Below are positions 9,610 to 18,432 of a stretch of 36,816 nt of DNA, one piece after another; within the stretch, counting starts at the first letter, position 1; every line of letters starts with the position of its first letter. The stretch lies in NCBI GenBank assembly GCA_023665605.1, contig JAMPDP010000001.1, forward strand, positions 1,458,786 to 1,495,601, written 5' to 3'. Both the position numbers and the translations under genes were made by a program. This stretch comes from Candidatus Amulumruptor caecigallinarius (GTDB lineage: Bacteria > Bacteroidota > Bacteroidia > Bacteroidales > Muribaculaceae). The notes beneath the pieces were generated by a model. That model did no database searches, had not been told where the DNA came from, and worked only from the letters and a program-made list of their open reading frames with translations.

Positions 9610-11400
9610 TTATGATGTTTCGATATAGGGATGCTTCAGCGAGTCGAAGTAGAGGTGCAGGATGTCGGCATCCATCTGCCCGTCAGTCTTCACCACGAGC
9701 ATAGCCGGAGAGCCATTCCATGCAAAGAACTCCTTGAGGCCATTATCCAATTCGCCGAATGTCTCGGCTCTCCACACCCTGAACCCCCATGCATCGGCAA
9801 GAGCTTCGATGGGGAAGGGCTTGGGAGCCACGCAGAGCTTGTCACGCCCCGGGATGTAGGCCGTGGAGGGGATGAATCGGAAGATGCCGCCGCCGCCATT
9901 GTCCATCACGATTACCTTGAAACGCGGAGTGACCTGCGAGGTACCGAGGGCCGTGAGGTCATATTGCAGCGACATATCGCCCGTGATGAGCACTGTGGGA
10001 TTGTGGAGAGCGGCGAGCTGAGCACCCACTGCCGCAGATGTGGAGCCGTCAATGCCGCTGACGCCCCTGTTGGCGGAGACAAGCCGCAGGTGCGATGTGT
10101 CCTGAAGCTGGAGATAGCGTACGGATGTGCCGTTTGACACCTGAATGTCAGCCCTCTGCGGCAGGGATGAGACAATCCCGTCCATGGCAGTGAGGGCACA
10201 CCAGGGGGCGCCACGCAGGAACACTTTCCGCCGCAGAGATGCATGGGAGCGAGCGCGTTGCCACAACGCCGCATAGTCACTCGGTGCGCGGTGCGGCTGC
10301 ATGGCCGATGCCAGCTGGGGCATGAACAGCTCCGGGGGCATATCAATACGTGTGGTGAGAGCCTTGAAACAGTCCACAAGAGTGTGCGTGACCCCCACAT
10401 GCCAGTGGCGGCGCGGGTGCAGCGAGCGGATGAAAGTCTTGAGATGTCGTGACACGAGGGCACCGCCCAGACTGATAACCACGTCCGGAGCCAACCGGCG
10501 GCGCAGGTCATCATCAAGCGACCCGAGCACAGTGTCAACCTCGTTGATTACTTTCGGGCAATGGAGGTTGGCCTCCGGCTCGGCGATAAGGGCAAAGTTG
10601 GGTAGCGCAGCGAGGCGCGTTATGGCCTTGTTGAGCTTCTGCGAGGGGTGCATGAATCCGGCCACGACAAGCACCTTCTCCGGGGAGGCGATTGAGGCGC
10701 CGAGAGCGCGCGCCTCCGCCGTGGGGAGCGCAGGTAGGGGGCGCACCACATCCACCTTGCGTGGCCGGGGTGCCTCGTGGAGGGGTATGGTCTTGCCGAG
10801 CGGATTGTCGAAACGGAGGTTGATGTGCACGGGGCCGCCGGCCGCCGACAGGCAGCAGTCATCGAGGGCGCATATCATGTCGCGCTCAGCGCGCCAAGCG
10901 TCATCCTCTGAGGCAAATTCCAAGTCAGGAATATCCACCGAGTCAAGCACATAAGGCTCCAGGGCGCCGCGCTGATGGATGGTTTGCGAGTCATCCTGGT
11001 CAATCCACGGCTCTGGACGGTCGGCAGAGAGCACCACGATGCGCTCCCCGTCATAGAAAGCCTCCGAGATAGCCGGGAGATAGTTGAGTAGTGCCGAGCC
11101 CGAAGTGCAGCACACTGCCACCGGGTTGAGAGAGCGGCGCGCGTAGCCCAGTGCCATGAACGCCGCTGAACGCTCATCAACGACCATCTCAACATCCACA
11201 TCATGCTCAGCCTCAAGGGCAAGGAGCAGAGGCGTGTTTCGCGAGCCGGGTGAGGCAAACACCTTGCAGATGCCGTAGGAAGACACCAGGCGCGCCGCCA
11301 TCACAGCCGAGGGTTTCGCTGAGGTGAGTTGTGGCGTAGGAGAATCAACTCGTGAAGAAGCCGAAGATATAAGTCGAGAAGCAGAATCGTCCGAGTTCAT
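9610..11400 (-). CDS. menD: SEPHCHC synthase (ThDP-dependent)
   Basis: MenD condenses isochorismate with 2-oxoglutarate, the first committed step of classical menaquinone synthesis. Signatures include [25 protein letters not shown] with the ThDP-activating Glu, [13 protein letters not shown], and the ThDP/Mg site from GDMSLQYDL to MDNGGGGIF. The reading frame is open further upstream to 11619. ATG 11400 gives 596 residues with a serine-rich, unconserved first 33 residues. ATG 11301 ([14 protein letters not shown]) gives 563 residues, starting close to where related MenD proteins begin. A -7 box lies only 5 bases before ATG 11400, so either that mRNA is nearly leaderless or 11301 is used. First gene of the operon. 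Confidence 0.93.
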   Translation of the reverse strand: MNSDDSASRLISSASSRVDSPTPQLTSAKPSAVMAARLVSSYGICKVFASPGSRNTPLLLALEAEHDVDVEMVVDERSAAFMALGYARRSLNPVAVCCTSGSALLNYLPAISEAFYDGERIVVLSADRPEPWIDQDDSQTIHQRGALEPYVLDSVDIPDLEFASEDDAWRAERDMICALDDCCLSAAGGPVHINLRFDNPLGKTIPLHEAPRPRKVDVVRPLPALPTAEARALGASIASPEKVLVVAGFMHPSQKLNKAITRLAALPNFALIAEPEANLHCPKVINEVDTVLGSLDDDLRRRLAPDVVISLGGALVSRHLKTFIRSLHPRRHWHVGVTHTLVDCFKALTTRIDMPPELFMPQLASAMQPHRAPSDYAALWQRARSHASLRRKVFLRGAPWCALTAMDGIVSSLPQRADIQVSNGTSVRYLQLQDTSHLRLVSANRGVSGIDGSTSAAVGAQLAALHNPTVLITGDMSLQYDLTALGTSQVTPRFKVIVMDNGGGGIFRFIPSTAYIPGRDKLCVAPKPFPIEALADAWGFRVWRAETFGELDNGLKEFFAWNGSPAMLVVKTDGQMDADILHLYFDSLKHPYIETS

Positions 11401-11405
11401 AGATG

Positions 11406-11413
11406 CAAAGTTA
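11406..11413 (-). promoter_or_regulatory. -7 box (TAACTTTG) for the men operon
   Basis: The minus strand reads TAACTTTGCATCTATG, with the perfect -7 box ending 5 bases before ATG 11400. Transcription would start at or next to that ATG. This argues against the further upstream start at 11427. Confidence 0.5.
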
Positions 11414-11562
11414 GGATTTTTAGTCATGGGATAAAATAGGAATTTCTGATGCCACAAAATTACAACGCCCCTGCGCCGGCAAACCCGCAACTTCGCGTCT
11501 GTCTCCAAATTTTTCACAAAAAAGTGCGGAAAAATAAATTTGCAGAATTGGAAAAGAAACCT

Positions 11563-11570
11563 TACCTTTG
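11563..11570 (+). promoter_or_regulatory. promoter of tRNA-Ser
   Basis: TACCTTTG is the -7 box, with TTTG at 11539-11542 about 20 bases upstream as the -33 element. The tRNA begins 50 bases downstream. This promoter is divergent from the men promoter. Confidence 0.55.
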
Positions 11571-11620
11571 CAGAGCAAAACGGGGAGAGCCCCGCAGCGC
11601 GACCCCAAATAACCACCAAC

Positions 11621-11710
11621 GGAGAGGTGGGTGAGTGGCTGAAACCACCAGTTTGCTAAACTGACGTAGGAGCAATCCTACCACGAGTTCGAATCTCGTC
11701 CTCTCCGCCA
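11621..11710 (+). tRNA. tRNA-Ser (GCT anticodon)
   Basis: Acceptor strands GGAGAGG (11621-11627) and CCTCTCC (11700-11706) pair fully. The anticodon loop TTGCTAA gives GCT, reading AGC/AGU. A long variable arm (GTAGGAGCAATCCTAC) is typical of tRNA-Ser. The T arm is ACGAG-TTCGAAT-CTCGT. Discriminator G11707 is followed by an encoded CCA (11708-11710). Confidence 0.95.
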
Positions 11711-11713
11711 AAC

Positions 11714-11757
11714 CACCCGCAACCGCTTGATTTACAGGTGATTGCGGGTGATTTTTT
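11714..11757 (+). terminator. intrinsic terminator of tRNA-Ser
   Basis: CACCCGCAA (11714-11722) pairs perfectly with TTGCGGGTG (11742-11750), followed by ATTTTTT. Confidence 0.7.
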
Positions 11758-12011
11758 AAATAGTCACAGACAAATTACAGACAGTATTAAGGTGAGGCCG
11801 GAGGGCCGCGCCGGTGAACAGTTACCAAAGTATTTGCACTCCTCGCGGTTGATTTTGCGGTCGAGGTCGATAGTCGTCCTCCTCGACACTTCAAAATTGA
11901 CCGCTAACTATGGGCTTTATTATTGCAATTATATGCTTTCTCCCCTGGTTTGGAGATATCGGCTTGCCGTTTTCGCAGAAAGAACCACTTCATGATGGTG
12001 CAAACATCAAA
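11758..12011. other. gene-poor left flank of the island, with a long hairpin
   Basis: I see no convincing gene here. A 60-base inverted repeat at 11845-11904 pairs GCGGTTGATTTTG with CAAAATTGACCGC (11 of 13 positions) and GTCGAGG with CCTCGAC (7 of 7). No integrase and no direct repeat of the tRNA-Ser 3' end are visible, so an attachment site cannot be supported. Confidence 0.4.
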
Positions 12012-12067
12012 TAATCAACTTTTCGCCAACGGTATGGCCGTTGATTAAGAAAGTTTGATTAAATTTG
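12012..12067 (+). promoter_or_regulatory. promoter of the restriction-modification operon, with overlapping inverted repeat
   Basis: The -7 box TAAATTTG is at 12060-12067. The inverted repeat TAATCAAC (12012-12019) / GTTGATTA (12040-12047) covers the expected -33 region, where TTG lies at 12041-12043. A second nested repeat AACGG/CCGTT occupies 12028-12042. This arrangement could be an operator. The leader to the first gene is about 180 bases and holds an open but weakly supported frame (12065-12268, TTG start only). Confidence 0.45.
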
Positions 12068-12249
12068 CACCTAAACAATACGTCAAAATCTGAAACAGAC
12101 CTCCGATGGAATAAAGTACACGGCGAGAGACGAAAATCTTTTGAAAACTCCCTTGTAGTCGTTACGGCTTTCTTTGCATTGGCAAAGCGAGCACAGCTCG
12201 ATAAGGTCGGCCTTCAGATGCTACTTGGAAGTTTTCACCTTAAATATAA

Positions 12250-13254
12250 GTGGAAAAACTTAGTGTAATTGACATATCAGAAACCGCGCTCCACAACTTC
12301 GACCACGAAGTTATGGAGAAACTTCTTCTTGATCATTCCACCAGTAAAGGTGAAATCAAGAGGAATATAATGTGGTGCACTGACGATTACGCTCATATCG
12401 GAGATGGCTATCAACCCACCGACCAAATAACCATAGAACGTATTACCGGGAATTTTGACAAGCTAATACGTCCTCGCGCTCTGAAATCGTTGGAAGAACA
12501 ACGCGACCGCACAAAAGAAAAGGGTGAGGTGTTTACTCCGGCTTGGATGTGCAACCACCAAAACAACAGTATTGATGCTGTGTGGTTTGGCACCGATACC
12601 TCTCCCTTTAACGTTGAAAATCCCGACCATACGTGGACTACTAATCCCAATCCAATTTCTTTCCCTGACGGCAAGACATGGAGCGATTACGTGCGCGATA
12701 CGCGTTTGGAAATAACTTGTGGTGAAGCCCCTTATCTTGTAAGTAGATACGACTCTACAACTGGAGAATTAATCCCTGTTGAGCAACGCATCGGCCTCCT
12801 TGACCGTAAGCTCCGCGTTGTCAATGAAAATGTTGACAACCACGAAGAATGGCTAAAATGGGTACAAGTCGCATATCAGAATGTATATGGTTACGAATGG
12901 CAGGGAGACAATCTTTTGCTTGCTCGGGAAGCATTGTTGCAAACTTTCTTTGAAAATCACGCATTGAAATTTGGTGTGGATTATCCACTCCAAATGAAGT
13001 CGGTACGCTATATTGCCTACATTATTTCTTGGAATCTTTTCCAAATGGACGGACTTAAATGTGTAGTTCCAAATACGTGTAGTGAGCGTGTGATTGTAGA
13101 AGATAATTTGTTTGATAGGACAGAACGGATTGAGACTTGCAATGGATGTGATAGTGGAAATATACGACAACACAATGGCATCTATGCCCTTGTAAAAGAT
13201 TGGAGCGCAAAAAAAGAGAAACAGAAAGTTCGGTTTGTTGACCTTCTTGCATAA
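12250..13254 (+). CDS. methylase-like subunit (M-like) of a restriction-modification system
   Basis: A 334-residue protein resembling proteins annotated as restriction endonuclease subunit M. Visible elements are: a motif-X-like KGEVFTPAWMCNHQNN (91-106), a diverged AdoMet-binding motif I LEITCGEAPYLVSRYD (153-168), and GYEWQGDNLLLAREALL (214-230), which resembles the acidic motif II region. Four cysteines (271, 277, 297, 300; CNGC at 297-300) could bind zinc. No NPPY/DPPY catalytic motif is present, so it may not methylate DNA alone. The catalytic motif sits in the next gene, 11 bases downstream. The start is GTG at 12250; ATG 12313 would cut off the conserved-looking VIDISE...FDHEV segment. 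The DNA is more A+T-rich than the flanking genes, consistent with transfer. Confidence 0.7.
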   Translation: MEKLSVIDISETALHNFDHEVMEKLLLDHSTSKGEIKRNIMWCTDDYAHIGDGYQPTDQITIERITGNFDKLIRPRALKSLEEQRDRTKEKGEVFTPAWMCNHQNNSIDAVWFGTDTSPFNVENPDHTWTTNPNPISFPDGKTWSDYVRDTRLEITCGEAPYLVSRYDSTTGELIPVEQRIGLLDRKLRVVNENVDNHEEWLKWVQVAYQNVYGYEWQGDNLLLAREALLQTFFENHALKFGVDYPLQMKSVRYIAYIISWNLFQMDGLKCVVPNTCSERVIVEDNLFDRTERIETCNGCDSGNIRQHNGIYALVKDWSAKKEKQKVRFVDLLA

Positions 13255-13265
13255 TTATAATTTCT

Positions 13266-16200
13266 ATGGAAAGATATTTTGAGGCACCAAAACCCAAATT
13301 GATTTATGTTTTCCGCATTACCGATGCGGCTCATCAAGGTTGTTTGAAAGTGGGAGAAACCACTTTTGATATTGATGATGACGTAAATCCATTAGAAATC
13401 AAGCCCAATTCAAGCATCCTCAATGCTGCCGCTCGCAAACGTATAGACCAATATACGCAAACTGCCGGTATTGCTTACGAATTGCTTTATACCGAATGTA
13501 CGATGCACATGCGCGGCTTGAAGTTGGGTTGGTTCAATGATAAAGATGTGCATGAAGTGCTCCGACGGTCAGGCATAAAGCGCAAAACTTTTGAAGCCAC
13601 CTCTAAACAAGGTCGAGAGTGGTTTGAAACAGACCTCGCAACAGTGAAGAAAGCTATCCTCGCAGTAAAAGAGGGCAGAAAGGCGTTGTCTGCTTCCGAG
13701 GTAACTCAAAATCAGACCCCAATTGAGTTGCGACCCGAACAGCGCAAAGCCGTTGATATGGCGAAGAAGCGTTACTCCAAATATCCTGTAATGCTTTGGC
13801 ACGCCAAGATGCGCTTCGGCAAAACCATTGCTGCGCTTCAATTGGTTAAAGAGATGGGCTTCGGTCGGACTCTCCTTTACACCCATCGTCCTGACGTTAT
13901 CGAGGGTTGGTTTGACGATTTCCAAAAGATATTCTTCGATAGCCCCGATTATCAGTTCGGCTCAAAGATTGAGGTCGGATCTGACCTTGAAACCCTCGAA
14001 CATCGCCACAAGAAAGAGGGTTTGAACTACGTCTATTTCGCCTCGATGCAAGACCTCCGAGGCTCAAAGATTGTAGGCGGTAAGTTTGAGAAAAACGATG
14101 ACGTTTTTTCAACCGAGTGGGATTTCATTATCATTGATGAAGCCCATGAGGGCACCCAAACCGCTATTGGCAAAGCCGTGTTTGATGAGTTAACCAAGCA
14201 CACGCCTAAACGATTGGAGCTGACAGGAACCGCGTTCAACCTCCTTGACAACTTTTCCGAAGATGAAGTTTTCACATGGGATTACACTATGGAACAGCGA
14301 GCCAAAGAGGAATGGGATAAAAATCATTTCGGAGACCCCAACCCCTATGCCGGGCTTCCGAGGATGAATATCTATACTTATGACCTCGGTCGCTTGATGG
14401 GCGATTTCTCGGATGAGGAAATTGCCTTCAAATTCCGCGAGTTTTTCCGTACCTCTGAAACAGATGATTCTTTCATTCACGAATCAGACGTGCGACACTT
14501 TCTTAATCTTCTTACTAAAGAAGACCCCGAAAGTATGTATCCGTTTGCCAATCAACGCTACAGAAATATATTCAAACATACTCTTTGGATGCTTCCCGGT
14601 GTGAAAGCCGCAAAAGCATTGTCAGCACTCTTGCGTGAGCATCCGGTGTTCGGTAAGTTTGATATTGTCAACGTGGCCGGTGATGGCGATGAGGAAGAAG
14701 ACCACGAAAAGGCTCTTAAAAAAGTCAAGAAAGCTATTGCCGATTGTTCCTACGGTACAATCACGCTTTCTTGTGGCCGCTTGACCACGGGCGTTTCCGT
14801 TCCTCAATGGATGGGTGTGCTTATGCTGTCGGGCAGTTTTAATACTGCCGCCTCCGCATATATGCAGACCATCTTTCGTGTGCAGACCCCTTACACTGTC
14901 AATGGGCTTGTCAAGGAGGACTGCTATGTGTTTGACTTTGCGCCCGACCGCACTCTGCAAGTACTTGCCACTGTGCCGCGTGTCAGTACCAAAGCCGGTA
15001 AAACGACAGAACACCAAAAGAACGCACTGCGTGAGTTCTTGAATTTCTGTCCGGTCATCGGCATGGAGGGCTCCAAAATGAAGCCCTACGATGTCAACAA
15101 AATGATGGAGCAGTTGAAGAAAGCCTATGTTGAGCGCGTTGTGCGCAACGGTTTCGAGGATAGCTACCTTTACAACGATGAGCTTATGAAGCTCACCGAT
15201 GTTGACGTTCAAGACTTCGACAATCTTAAGGGCATTATCGGTCAGACCAAAGCAATTGGTTCTTCGGGCGACATTGATGTTAATGCGCAAGGTCTTACCA
15301 ATGAAGAATACAGCGAAAAGGGCGACCTTGAAAAGAAGAAAAAGAAGAAGCAGCTCACAGAGGAAGAAAAGGCTCGCCTTGAAGAACTGAAGAAAAAGAA
15401 AAAGGTGTGCGACGATGCTGTAAGCATCTTGCGCGGTATCTCTATTCGTATGCCGCTCCTGATATATGGAGCTGACATTAACGAGGAAGACGAGGAAGAA
15501 GTTCTTTCAATCCACAACTTCACTTCGCTTGTTGACCCCCAGTCATGGGAGGAATTTATGCCTGCCGGGGTTACTAAACAGATTTTCAATCGCTTCAAGA
15601 AGTACTACGATGAAGATATATTCACGGCATCAGCCAAGCGCATACGACAAATGGCTCGCGCCGCTGACCGACTTACTATCGAAGAGCGTATTGAGCGTAT
15701 AACTTCAATTTTCCGTACATTCCGTAATCCCGACAAAGAAACCGTTCTGACTCCGTGGCATATCGTCAACCGCCACATGAGCGACACCCTCGGCGGTTAT
15801 TGTTTCTTCGGTGAGGATTTCGATAAAGAAAATCCTCTTGAAGAACCGCGTTTCGTTGAGCGCAAACCGACCTCCGAAGTTTTTGCTTCTGATAGCCGAC
15901 TTTTGGAGATTAACTCCAAATCCGGCTTATATCCTCTTTATCTTGCGTATAATCTTTACCGTACCGCGCTTAAAGAGGCTATGTTCTCTCCGCAAACCCT
16001 CGAAGAACATTTGCGTATATGGGATAAGGTCGTTGCAGAAAACATTTTTGTTATCTGCAAAACTCCTATGGCAAAAGCCATTACTCGCAGAACGCTCGTT
16101 GGCTTCCGCGCTAAGGCTAAAGTCAATACTCGCTACTTCGAGGACTTAATCAATCAAATCAAAAACAAGCCCGACAACTTCCTTGCGAAAGTTGTAAAGG

Positions 16201-17303
16201 GCAAATCTTTCTGGAAAGCAATTAACGACGATAATATGAAATTCAAAGCCGTTGTCGGCAACCCACCATATCAAGAAGTAGTGGCTCAAAAGGAAAGTGC
16301 CAACGGTCAAAAAGTAAGCGTTAGTATTTTCCAGCACTTTCAAACTGTAAGTGATAAACTGGGTGCTTACTCATCGCTCATATACCCCGGTGTCCGTTGG
16401 ATTCACCGTGCAGGTAAGGGTCTTGACCAGTTCGGACTTGCACAAATCAACGACCCTCACCTTATGATGCTTGAGTTCTTCCCTGACTCCACCGATATAT
16501 TCGAGAGCGTTGGTATTGCTGACGGTCTTTCTATTGTGCTGAAAAATATGCGTAAGGACACCCCGGGCTTCAAGTATATATACTCAAAGAATGGTGCTGT
16601 TCAAGTAATCGACGCTGACAATCCCGGCGAATCGCTATTCTCTCTTGACCCTCGCGATACCCAAATCGTTGAGAATATTGAGAATTTCGTTTCTGATAAC
16701 GAATTATCATATCTTCATGATGCGATACTTCCTCGTAGTCTTTTCTCCATTGAAAGTGACTTTGTGGAGAATAACCCTGACAAGGTGCGGGAGTATGAAG
16801 GCGACCATCTTTTCGATAAATTCGACCCGGAAACCGAAGTCAAGCTCTTTACCAACGACAAAGCGGGCAAAGCCGGACGTGCGCGTTGGTATATTGCCAA
16901 CCGTTCCGTCATTACTACGGGCATTGAGCATATCAACCGTTGGAAAGTGATTGTGTCAAGTGCCAATGCCGGAGGTCAAAAGCGTAGCAACCAAATCGCC
17001 ATCGCCGACAATCATTCTGCTTTCGGTCGTTCGCGCGTTGCTCTGCGGTCGTTCGCAACGGAGGCCGAGGCAAAGAACTTCTATAAGTATTGCCGCTCCG
17101 AACTTATAAGGTTTGCTTTCTTGCTCACAGATGAATCTCTTACATCTCTCGCCAAGAAAGTTCCCGACCTTATGGACTATACCGACCAAAACGGCATGAT
17201 AGATTTCTCCGGCGACATCAATGCTCAACTCTATAATTTATTCAACATTGATGAACCCGAACAAGAACATATCCGAGCAATTCTCTCTACCAAAGCGGAA
17301 TAA
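13266..17303 (+). CDS. fused GIY-YIG-like nuclease / SF2 helicase / adenine methylase restriction protein
   Basis: A 1345-residue multidomain protein. Residues about 10-130 look like a T5orf172/GIY-YIG-type nuclease domain (LIYVFRITD, then CLKVGETT). Residues about 150-640 form an SF2 helicase/translocase: RPEQRKAVD, Walker A variant AKMRFGKT (180-187), DEAH at 291-294, TGTAF at 320-324 and later a C-terminal helicase lobe (YMQTIFRVQTP). A Lys/Glu-rich helix follows near 685-720. A methylase region has a degenerate motif I, LEINSKSGLYPLY (880-892), and an Eco57I-type catalytic motif GNPPYQ (N999 to Q1003). The C-terminal 200 residues probably recognise DNA (NRWKVIVSSANAGG). The layout parallels single-chain Type ISP enzymes but with a GIY-YIG-like rather than an Mrr-like nuclease. 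It presumably acts with the upstream M-like subunit to methylate self DNA and to translocate on and cut unmodified DNA. Specificity is unknown. Confidence 0.8.
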   Translation: MERYFEAPKPKLIYVFRITDAAHQGCLKVGETTFDIDDDVNPLEIKPNSSILNAAARKRIDQYTQTAGIAYELLYTECTMHMRGLKLGWFNDKDVHEVLRRSGIKRKTFEATSKQGREWFETDLATVKKAILAVKEGRKALSASEVTQNQTPIELRPEQRKAVDMAKKRYSKYPVMLWHAKMRFGKTIAALQLVKEMGFGRTLLYTHRPDVIEGWFDDFQKIFFDSPDYQFGSKIEVGSDLETLEHRHKKEGLNYVYFASMQDLRGSKIVGGKFEKNDDVFSTEWDFIIIDEAHEGTQTAIGKAVFDELTKHTPKRLELTGTAFNLLDNFSEDEVFTWDYTMEQRAKEEWDKNHFGDPNPYAGLPRMNIYTYDLGRLMGDFSDEEIAFKFREFFRTSETDDSFIHESDVRHFLNLLTKEDPESMYPFANQRYRNIFKHTLWMLPGVKAAKALSALLREHPVFGKFDIVNVAGDGDEEEDHEKALKKVKKAIADCSYGTITLSCGRLTTGVSVPQWMGVLMLSGSFNTAASAYMQTIFRVQTPYTVNGLVKEDCYVFDFAPDRTLQVLATVPRVSTKAGKTTEHQKNALREFLNFCPVIGMEGSKMKPYDVNKMMEQLKKAYVERVVRNGFEDSYLYNDELMKLTDVDVQDFDNLKGIIGQTKAIGSSGDIDVNAQGLTNEEYSEKGDLEKKKKKKQLTEEEKARLEELKKKKKVCDDAVSILRGISIRMPLLIYGADINEEDEEEVLSIHNFTSLVDPQSWEEFMPAGVTKQIFNRFKKYYDEDIFTASAKRIRQMARAADRLTIEERIERITSIFRTFRNPDKETVLTPWHIVNRHMSDTLGGYCFFGEDFDKENPLEEPRFVERKPTSEVFASDSRLLEINSKSGLYPLYLAYNLYRTALKEAMFSPQTLEEHLRIWDKVVAENIFVICKTPMAKAITRRTLVGFRAKAKVNTRYFEDLINQIKNKPDNFLAKVVKGKSFWKAINDDNMKFKAVVGNPPYQEVVAQKESANGQKVSVSIFQHFQTVSDKLGAYSSLIYPGVRWIHRAGKGLDQFGLAQINDPHLMMLEFFPDSTDIFESVGIADGLSIVLKNMRKDTPGFKYIYSKNGAVQVIDADNPGESLFSLDPRDTQIVENIENFVSDNELSYLHDAILPRSLFSIESDFVENNPDKVREYEGDHLFDKFDPETEVKLFTNDKAGKAGRARWYIANRSVITTGIEHINRWKVIVSSANAGGQKRSNQIAIADNHSAFGRSRVALRSFATEAEAKNFYKYCRSELIRFAFLLTDESLTSLAKKVPDLMDYTDQNGMIDFSGDINAQLYNLFNIDEPEQEHIRAILSTKAE

Positions 17304-17314
17304 CATCTTTCTCT

Positions 17315-18190
17315 ATGGTCAAGAATCCTAACGCTCCAATTATTCAGCAAGAGATCTTTGAATTTATTTTGAATTCAAAGGAACATTCTTTGCCTCTTTT
17401 TGAATTATCAATTTTCTTAAAGAATCTTGATAAATTAGTATTGTCAATCAATGGGACTCTATGTAAAAAATGGAACATAGGATATGACGAAATAGAAGTA
17501 TCAGTTATTGCTCTTGAAAAAGGCAGCTTCAAGATTCCTCTATCGTTCAAGAAAGTTATTAAATCTCCATTATTTGTGAGTACCGCTGCAACTGTCATCG
17601 GTGGCTTTATTGTTAATTCATTGAATAATTCTCAACAACCAATTACAATTATTAATAATGAGGGAGGAGTAATTAACATTTACAACGACGAAATAATCCA
17701 AAACCCTTCAACACAAGAATCAATTAATGAAATTGCAACAACAGTTATACATAATGATGAAGTCGAGTCCTTGTCACTTACCTATGAGACCACCAAAGAC
17801 ACTACTTCAAAAGTAGTTATTTCAAAAAACACTTTGCATTCAGTTATTAGAGATATCCCTGACAACGAAATATCTAATACTTTATATAAACAAGAGTTAG
17901 AAATTATCTCACCTGTATTTGTCGCAGAACCTCGATACTGGAAAGTGCTACTCAATGGCAAGAGTGTTGCAGTGTATCTGAAAGATTTGACTTTCCTTGA
18001 AACGATGAAAGCTCAAGGAATTGCTTTTGGTTATGGTGACAAAATAGTAGCTGATATAGATATCCAGACAATTATAATTGAAAAATCAACAAAAACTAAA
18101 TACACCGTTACGAAAGTTATAAGTTATCCGCGATATACTAAAATCACACGACAAAAGCAATTGCCATTCATCAATGATGAAACAATGTAA
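17315..18190 (+). CDS. uncharacterised protein with a central hydrophobic segment
   Basis: A 291-residue protein I do not recognise. The N-terminal third (about 1-85) is alpha/beta-like with a strand pair EIEVSVIALEKGSFKIPL. A hydrophobic stretch SPLFVSTAATVIGGFIV (about 88-104) may be a transmembrane or buried helix. It is followed by an Asn/Ile-rich tract (TIINNEGGVINIYND) and a beta-rich C-terminal domain of about 130 residues. It starts 11 bases after the large restriction protein on the same strand, so it is probably co-transcribed. Strongly A+T-rich DNA marks it as part of the island. A role as an accessory or effector of the restriction module is a guess from position only. Confidence 0.6.
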   Translation: MVKNPNAPIIQQEIFEFILNSKEHSLPLFELSIFLKNLDKLVLSINGTLCKKWNIGYDEIEVSVIALEKGSFKIPLSFKKVIKSPLFVSTAATVIGGFIVNSLNNSQQPITIINNEGGVINIYNDEIIQNPSTQESINEIATTVIHNDEVESLSLTYETTKDTTSKVVISKNTLHSVIRDIPDNEISNTLYKQELEIISPVFVAEPRYWKVLLNGKSVAVYLKDLTFLETMKAQGIAFGYGDKIVADIDIQTIIIEKSTKTKYTVTKVISYPRYTKITRQKQLPFINDETM

Positions 18191-18274
18191 ATAAATATAT
18201 TAGCACTCAAGCAGCTGAACATTTCGCAAATTAATATTGGTCTGCGCTATGCTGCATTATTCACGAAAAATAAC

Positions 18275-18430
18275 ATGAATGACTTCGATGATTTGGACCA
18301 ATACAACGGAGACACCGAGCATGATATGTGGGTTGACTTAACTTATCACGAAAACACCGGCGAGCTTGCCGATGAGTTCGATGAAGAAGACCTTGACGAA
18401 TTTGTAGATAACCTTAACGATTGGGATTGA
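18275..18430 (+). CDS. 51-residue highly acidic protein
   Basis: ATG 18275 to TGA 18430 encodes 51 residues with 14 Asp and 7 Glu and no Lys or Arg, giving an extreme negative charge. Trp and Tyr residues (DMWVDLTYHENTGEL) suggest a folded core. The stop is 2 bases before the ATG of the next gene. The same frame is open upstream as far as the TAA of the preceding gene (18188-18190), so a non-ATG start could add up to about 28 residues. Such composition is seen in DNA-mimic proteins; here that is an inference. Confidence 0.5.
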   Translation: MNDFDDLDQYNGDTEHDMWVDLTYHENTGELADEFDEEDLDEFVDNLNDWD

Positions 18431-18432
18431 CT

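Noticed and set aside
11738-11995. 85-codon open frame after tRNA-Ser
   Set aside because: It starts inside the tRNA terminator, covers the 60-base hairpin and has no family resemblance.
12065-12268. 67-codon open frame before the methylase-like gene
   Set aside because: It has only a TTG start lying inside the -7 box and overlaps the next gene. It may be a decayed gene or leader, but I cannot support it as a gene.
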